From an uncultured Clostridia bacterium (GTDB lineage Bacteria > Bacillota > Clostridia > Oscillospirales > Ruminococcaceae), in NCBI GenBank assembly GCA_947631575.1, contig CANRLW010000004.1:1-64000 (forward strand): a stretch of DNA of 64,000 nucleotides. Direction: 5' to 3'. This document shows positions 59,642 to 64,000 of the stretch, piece after piece (position 1 is the stretch's first letter; every line of letters starts with the position of its first letter). The position numbers were made by a program, and so were the translations under genes. The notes under the pieces were generated by a model, which saw only the letters and a program-made list of their open reading frames with translations, did not search any database and was not told the origin of the DNA.

Positions 59642-60727
59642 TCAAATTTTATTACTGAATAATTCAACAACTTCTCCGATCTTAAGCTCTAAGAAATCCG
59701 GTATTCCTGTTTCAAAATATGTAAATTCATCACATTCAAAGAAGAGTGCATTTTCTCCATGTTTTTTCTCTTCAGGAATTTTCAGCAGTGTAATTGCCAT
59801 TCCATCAACCTTTTCAAGTATAAATTCGCCTCCAGTTTCCTCAGCATAACGCTTTAAGATAGGTACTCCGCAGGCAAATTTATTCATTGAAAAATCATCT
59901 TCATACAGAGTTTCATGATTTTCAGCAAAATAGGAAATATCGTTTATTATCTTAAAAACTACATAATTTCTTTTGTTTTCGGTTATAGTTGTTAAATTGA
60001 TCTTGGGAACACAATCTCTGGTTGAATACATAAGCGAGTTCTGAATTGCGCTTACCAAGGCTACTATGCTATGCCGCCTGTCCGCTCCGATATAATAATG
60101 TTTTTGTTGATCGTTAAAATCAATATACCTTCCGCAATCTATAAGCAACTTATTAGTGCGTTTAACGACAGTTGACAGCAATTGAAAACAATCTATCATG
60201 ACCGGCTGTGGCTCTCGCATCAACATGTTCAGATATTCGAGAATACTTTGAAATACTCGGTTTATCTTTAAAAGGCTTACTTCCATATCCGCAGCAGCCT
60301 TTGTCATGTTCTGATTTCTCAGATTTTTCATTATTCCCCAAAGTCTTGAAGAATTAGCCTGAATAACGTCAATACTTGAAATCAATCTTTCTGCAAAGTC
60401 AGTATACCTTGCCATTGAGCCGAGCGTATGGCTGTTAAACAAACCACAGACATAATATCCGTCCGTTCTGCATACTTTTGCGCAATACTGAACTCCTTTT
60501 ATAATAAAAATCGTAGTGTAAAAATCAAGGTCTTCAAAAAAATAATCGTCCTTGAAAACCGACTTTACATCGGAATCCTGTTTTATCAAATCGTTTTTAC
60601 TATAAACACATTTGCTCTGACTGTTAAAGATTGCCGTAGGAAAATCAAAAGATTCGCAGATTTCGATTATCTTTCTAAGCTTTGCTCTTTCTTCAAGCAG
60701 GCTGTCTTTTATATACTGTTCGCTCAC
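59642..60727 (-). CDS. Degenerate histidine-kinase-like protein
   Basis: 361 aa, no TM helix. A PAS-like N-terminal part (about residues 14-105; FDFPTAIFNSQSKCVYSKNDLI) leads into a helical segment (about 112-175) shaped like a dimerisation domain but lacking the phospho-His. A C-terminal ATPase-like domain follows: SAIQNSLMYS resembles the N box and GVPILKRYAEETGGEF a G2-like segment, while the G1 DxGxG motif is absent. It is probably a pseudo-kinase, perhaps a ligand sensor or anti-sigma-like protein. The ATG overlaps the pepF stop (ATGA), so translation is coupled. Confidence 0.62.
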   Translation of the reverse strand: MSEQYIKDSLLEERAKLRKIIEICESFDFPTAIFNSQSKCVYSKNDLIKQDSDVKSVFKDDYFFEDLDFYTTIFIIKGVQYCAKVCRTDGYYVCGLFNSHTLGSMARYTDFAERLISSIDVIQANSSRLWGIMKNLRNQNMTKAAADMEVSLLKINRVFQSILEYLNMLMREPQPVMIDCFQLLSTVVKRTNKLLIDCGRYIDFNDQQKHYYIGADRRHSIVALVSAIQNSLMYSTRDCVPKINLTTITENKRNYVVFKIINDISYFAENHETLYEDDFSMNKFACGVPILKRYAEETGGEFILEKVDGMAITLLKIPEEKKHGENALFFECDEFTYFETGIPDFLELKIGEVVELFSNKI

Positions 60728-62514
60728 ACGAGCTGCTCCATTTCATCTAGTAATTCTTTTAAAAGTTTCATTGCGTTTTTAGCGGGTATGTCTGACGTCA
60801 TATCAACGCCCGCGTCTTTTAGCAATGATATAGGATCTTTTGAACATCCGCCGCTGAGGAATCCTATATAATCCTTTACAGCGTTTTCTCCCTCGTTCAG
60901 TATCCTTTCGGAAAGGGCAATTGCCGCAAGGAATCCCGTAGCATACTGATAAACATAATAATCATAATAGAAATGCGGTATTCTTGCCCATTCCATATCC
61001 AGCCCGCTGTCTATTATAAGGTCGTTTCCGTAATATTCGCAGTTTAGCTTACGGTACATTTCGCAGAGCTTTTCTGCCGTAAGGCTGCCGCCGTTTTCAA
61101 CGGTTTCGTTTATTTGCAGCTCAAATTCCGCAAACATTGCCTGGCGAAAAAACGTTGTCCTGAATTGCTCAAGAAAATAATTCACGAGAAACGCTCTGCG
61201 CTTTTTATCGGTCGTGTTTTTCAGAAGATACTGCATAAGCAGGCTCTCGTTACAGGTAGATGCGACTTCCGCCACAAAAATAACATAATCCGAATAGACC
61301 GTAGGCTGATTTTTATTGGAAAGATATGAATGGATAGCGTGTCCCATTTCGTGAGCAAGAGTAAACTCCCAGTTAAGAGTATTCTTGTAATTGAGCAGAA
61401 CAAACGGGTGGACTTTAGCTCCAGCCGAATATGCTCCGCTGCGTTTGCCTTCGTTTTCGAGAACATCTATCCAGCCATTCTCCAGACCTTCGCGGAAAAT
61501 CTTTCGATATTCATCGCCCATCGGAGCAAGAGCCTCATAAACATCGCGTTTCGCCTGTTCATACGAAACATTGTCATCTATACCCTCGACAATCGGCGTG
61601 TACAGGTCATAAGCGTGAAGTTCATCAAGCCCAAGTGCTTTTTTGCGTATCCTGACATATCTGTGCATAAGCTCTGAATTTTCGTGGACAGAACTGATAA
61701 GGCTGTGATATACCTTTGTATCGACCTCGTTCTGATCAAGCGACATTTCGAGAGTGCTGTTATATTTTCTTGCCCTTGAGCGGAAAACAAGCGTTTTGAC
61801 CTGTGCGGAAAGCATTGCCGCAGATGTGTTTTTAAAGCTCTCATACGTCTGATACAAAGCATCGAAAGCAGACTTTCTTAGTACCCTGTCTGAACTCTGA
61901 ACTAGAGGAATATAGCTTTCGTGAGTAAGCTGATGATGATTTCCGTCTTTATCAACCGCGTCGGGAAACTTCAGATCGGCGTCATTGAAAAGTGAAAAAA
62001 TGTCCTCGGGAGTGCCCTGCATTTCCCCCGCAAGAGCCATTATGCGCTCCTCGTTTTCGGAGAGAATGTGAGCGCGCTTTCGGCGTATCCTGTCTATGGC
62101 GATCCTGTATAATTCAAGTTCGGGACAAGCTTTATAAAACCCGTCTATGCTCTCGTCGGGAATGCCTATTATTTCGGGAACAGCAAACGCACAATCGCCC
62201 GAAATCTTTACCAAAAGCATTTGCAGTCTGCCGCACATATCCTGATATTTTGACACTCTCGTATCTTCATCACTTTTGCGCTGCGCATAATTTATAAGGC
62301 TGTCAAACAGCAGCGTAAGCTCATCGTCAAGTTTAAGATATTCAAGCAGCTTCTCGGGCTCGCCGAGTTTTCCCTTGTATCCCGCACTTTTTTCGGCTAA
62401 TTCGCCTGCTTTTATAAGATCCTTTTCCCAAAGCTCGTCGCTTTTGTAAATATCTTCAATTGACCACTTGCTTTCAGCAGGAACATCAGCCCTTGCGGGT
62501 ATTCTTTCAGCCAT
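60724..62514 (-). CDS. pepF: Oligoendopeptidase F (M3 family)
   Basis: Zinc peptidase that degrades short peptides in the cytoplasm. The zinc motif HEMGHAIHSYLS (HExxH, about residues 387-391), FVAEVASTCNESLLM with the third ligand Glu, and FYDYYVYQYATGF near the C-terminus are typical. 596 aa is the normal length. Start ATG 62514 follows AAAGGAG. Confidence 0.96.
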   Translation of the reverse strand: MAERIPARADVPAESKWSIEDIYKSDELWEKDLIKAGELAEKSAGYKGKLGEPEKLLEYLKLDDELTLLFDSLINYAQRKSDEDTRVSKYQDMCGRLQMLLVKISGDCAFAVPEIIGIPDESIDGFYKACPELELYRIAIDRIRRKRAHILSENEERIMALAGEMQGTPEDIFSLFNDADLKFPDAVDKDGNHHQLTHESYIPLVQSSDRVLRKSAFDALYQTYESFKNTSAAMLSAQVKTLVFRSRARKYNSTLEMSLDQNEVDTKVYHSLISSVHENSELMHRYVRIRKKALGLDELHAYDLYTPIVEGIDDNVSYEQAKRDVYEALAPMGDEYRKIFREGLENGWIDVLENEGKRSGAYSAGAKVHPFVLLNYKNTLNWEFTLAHEMGHAIHSYLSNKNQPTVYSDYVIFVAEVASTCNESLLMQYLLKNTTDKKRRAFLVNYFLEQFRTTFFRQAMFAEFELQINETVENGGSLTAEKLCEMYRKLNCEYYGNDLIIDSGLDMEWARIPHFYYDYYVYQYATGFLAAIALSERILNEGENAVKDYIGFLSGGCSKDPISLLKDAGVDMTSDIPAKNAMKLLKELLDEMEQLV

Positions 62515-62526
62515 ATAACTCTCCTT

Positions 62527-63075
62527 TCATCGAAGTCTTTTGCTTATCTTTGTTTTTATGATCTTTTCATAGAACGGTTTCAAATAAGCGAGGAAAATGT
62601 CGTATGAAACAAACGCAAAAATCGCGAGTACGACAATAAATATCATGCTGTATTTTCCGAAATCATTCGAGCTTTCCAAAAGCTCCGTCATGCCGAAAAC
62701 ATAAATAAGCAATAAATAACAGCCTGTCGTTGATACGGCAAGTACAGCTAATTTTATCACGCCTCTAAGCAAAACGAACTTTATCTTCTGGATATATTCC
62801 CTCAGTATAGGATAATATCCGAGCAGGAAAATAAACATCATCGCCGCTTCGTAGTTTGAAGTGATAAGCAAGCACAAAAGCCCGACAGCAACATAACTTA
62901 CAAGCCCATATTTAACGCCGAGGTTTTCCTTTATCACATAAATAAGGACACCTGCAAACCCGGGAGTTACATACTCAAACGTCGGTACGAAACCAAAAAC
63001 AAACATCACAGCGATTGCAAGCCCGCTCATTATTCCGCAAAGGGCTACAACATAACCTATACGAGGCTTTGACAT
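62527..63075 (-). CDS. Small integral membrane protein
   Basis: 182 aa, about 5-6 hydrophobic helices (IGYVVALCGIMSGLAIAVMFVFG, YVTPGFAGVLIYVI, YVAVGLLCLLI, AAMMFIFLLGYYPIL, LAVLAVSTTGCYLLLIYVFG, FIVVLAIFAFVSYDIFLAYL), with a basic C-terminus. The layout recalls ECF S-components or related small permeases, but no ligand motif is recognised. Its start lies 1 bp after the tyrA stop. Confidence 0.75.
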   Translation of the reverse strand: MSKPRIGYVVALCGIMSGLAIAVMFVFGFVPTFEYVTPGFAGVLIYVIKENLGVKYGLVSYVAVGLLCLLITSNYEAAMMFIFLLGYYPILREYIQKIKFVLLRGVIKLAVLAVSTTGCYLLLIYVFGMTELLESSNDFGKYSMIFIVVLAIFAFVSYDIFLAYLKPFYEKIIKTKISKRLR

Positions 63076-63076
63076 C

Positions 63077-63931
63077 TTATCCGCGCCCCTGTCCGTAAAA
63101 CTCCATACTCTTTTCTTTTTGTATTCTTCCGTCTTTCAAAAGCTCGCGCAAGGTATCTATATCATCATTCATCATAGCGTCACGATATTCCGTAAGCGAA
63201 TGAATGATATTATTCACCTCAAATAAAAGCGCCTCTTTATTGCACATAAAAAGCCCCGACCACATTTCCTCATTAAGGTAAGCTACTCTTGTAAGATCAA
63301 GAAAGCTACCCGCCGAAAAACCGTCTGCTTTAAGCAGCGAAGGACTTTTTACATACGCGTTTGAAACAACATGCGCAAGCTGCGAAGTATATGCTATATT
63401 TCTGTCATGCTGTTCGGGCGTGGCTATAACGACCTGTCCGAAATTCATACATGCGCCAAGCGTTGAAACAAGATCTATAGCTATCTGCGGAGTATTCTCC
63501 GTAGGCGTGATTATAAAGCTAGCTTTGTTGAAAAGTTCCGCGCTCGAATAGTCAAAGCCCGAATGTTCCGTTCCCGCCATAGGGTGCGTTCCGATAAATA
63601 TAACTCCCTTTTCTTCAAGGACAGGCGTACAGTTATTTACAATATAACCCTTTACGCCGCAGATATCCATTACTATCGAGCCTTTTTTGAATTTATCGGC
63701 ATTTTCTTTTACAAACTTTACTATAGAAAACGGATAAAGAGCTATAACAGTGAGATTTGCCTCGCAAAGCCTGTCTACGCCAATCTCCTCGTCTATGGCT
63801 CCCGCTTTAAGAGCCTTGTTTATCGTTTCTTTGTCGGTATCAATTCCCATGATATGATGGAAAGTGTTGGCTTTAAGGGCTTTGCAAATTGAACCGCCTA
63901 TAAGTCCAAGACCTACTACCGCAATATTCAA
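63077..63931 (-). CDS. tyrA: Prephenate dehydrogenase
   Basis: NAD-dependent oxidative decarboxylation of prephenate to 4-hydroxyphenylpyruvate for tyrosine synthesis. Motifs: VVGLGLIGGSICKAL (NAD fold), DICGVKGYIV, GTHPMAGTEHSGFDYSSAELF, and HDRNIAYTSQLAHVVSNAYV with the catalytic His region. 284 aa, without an ACT domain. Start ATG 63931 follows AAAGGTGG. Confidence 0.94.
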   Translation of the reverse strand: MNIAVVGLGLIGGSICKALKANTFHHIMGIDTDKETINKALKAGAIDEEIGVDRLCEANLTVIALYPFSIVKFVKENADKFKKGSIVMDICGVKGYIVNNCTPVLEEKGVIFIGTHPMAGTEHSGFDYSSAELFNKASFIITPTENTPQIAIDLVSTLGACMNFGQVVIATPEQHDRNIAYTSQLAHVVSNAYVKSPSLLKADGFSAGSFLDLTRVAYLNEEMWSGLFMCNKEALLFEVNNIIHSLTEYRDAMMNDDIDTLRELLKDGRIQKEKSMEFYGQGRG

Positions 63932-63964
63932 AATTATTCCACCTTTGATATTATTGACATTATA

Positions 63965-63993
63965 ATTATAGCACCTTTTTCCTGATTTTTCAA
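63965..63993 (-). promoter_or_regulatory. Sigma-A promoter of the tyrA operon
   Basis: Minus strand -35 TTGAAA (63993-63988), 17-bp spacer, -10 TATAAT (63970-63965), 34 bp before tyrA. Confidence 0.78.
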
Positions 63994-64000
63994 TAGCAAA

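Noticed and set aside
1..64000. tRNA or rRNA genes, CRISPR arrays, insertion sequences
   Set aside because: None seen: no cloverleaf-like intergenic sequence, no regularly spaced repeats and no transposase gene.

Overview
The window is a gene-dense, moderately AT-rich stretch of chromosome from a low-GC Gram-positive anaerobe, most probably a spore-forming Clostridia (Oscillospiraceae/Ruminococcaceae-like gut organism). The grounds are strong Shine-Dalgarno sites (AGGAGG type), frequent TTG/GTG starts, sigma-A promoters with 17-bp spacers, MltG next to a U32 peptidase-family protein as in Bacillus yrrL-yrrO, PduL as phosphotransacylase, type 2 ArgC, and the N-terminal half of a SigK-type sporulation sigma factor. 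The taxonomic call is inference from gene content and family resemblance; no search was run.

Layout. 1-5.5 kb (+): two tandem CobW/G3E GTPase-type metal proteins, then methylthioribose-1-phosphate isomerase (mtnA), a nucleoside deaminase-type amidohydrolase and an SDR epimerase. 5.5-12.7 kb (+): YgiQ radical SAM protein, ComEC-like metallo-beta-lactamase, TypA/BipA, MATE transporter, RluA-type pseudouridine synthase. 12.7-14.8 kb (+): a surface island with a Ser-rich lipoprotein, a 51-aa membrane peptide and an exported protein whose 3' end differs in base composition. 15-16 kb (+): gapA. 16.0-16.4 kb: a gene-free block of nested inverted repeats and GC-rich hairpins. 16.6-19.7 kb (+): a membrane protein plus an OST-HTH-like/DUF3825-like protein. 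19.8-24.1 kb (-): the shikimate operon aroB-aroA-yjbR-aroC-DUF4364. 24.2-25.2 kb (-): GNAT and SCP2-like genes. 25.5-26.6 kb (+): tyrosine recombinase. 26.6-29.5 kb (-): a Zur-znuACB zinc operon with a clear operator. 29.7 kb (+): pduL. 30.3-38.4 kb (-): a housekeeping run tmk-pfpI-fthC-mltG-U32-deoC-deoB-GNAT-mrp-GCAxxG. 38.4-42.1 kb (-): xre-immA-M42-M42-GNAT.

42.3-51.9 kb (+) holds a nearly complete arginine operon, argG-orf-argH-argC-orf-argJ-argB-argD-orf-argF, with ARG-box-like sites before argG and three uncharacterised genes embedded. 52-57 kb is the most unusual part: a frameshifted zinc-ribbon gene, an unlisted 59-aa minus-strand gene divergent from a large serine recombinase, the birA-bioY-bioB operon, and, starting 1 bp after the bioB stop, a convergent SigK N-terminal half. 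That half ends at RCIDN, where skin-type elements split sigK, and has a SigE-like promoter. This looks like one border of a developmentally excised skin-like element; the C-terminal half of sigK is not in the window. 57.2-63.9 kb (-): a two-component system, a degenerate kinase-like protein coupled to oligoendopeptidase F, a membrane protein and prephenate dehydrogenase (tyrA).

Functional links: zinc economy (G3E proteins, Zur-Znu), aromatic amino acids (aroB/A/C, tyrA), arginine, nucleoside salvage (deoB/deoC, mtnA and the amidohydrolase), biotin acquisition and sporulation. Promoter, operator and terminator positions were read by eye and are inferences.
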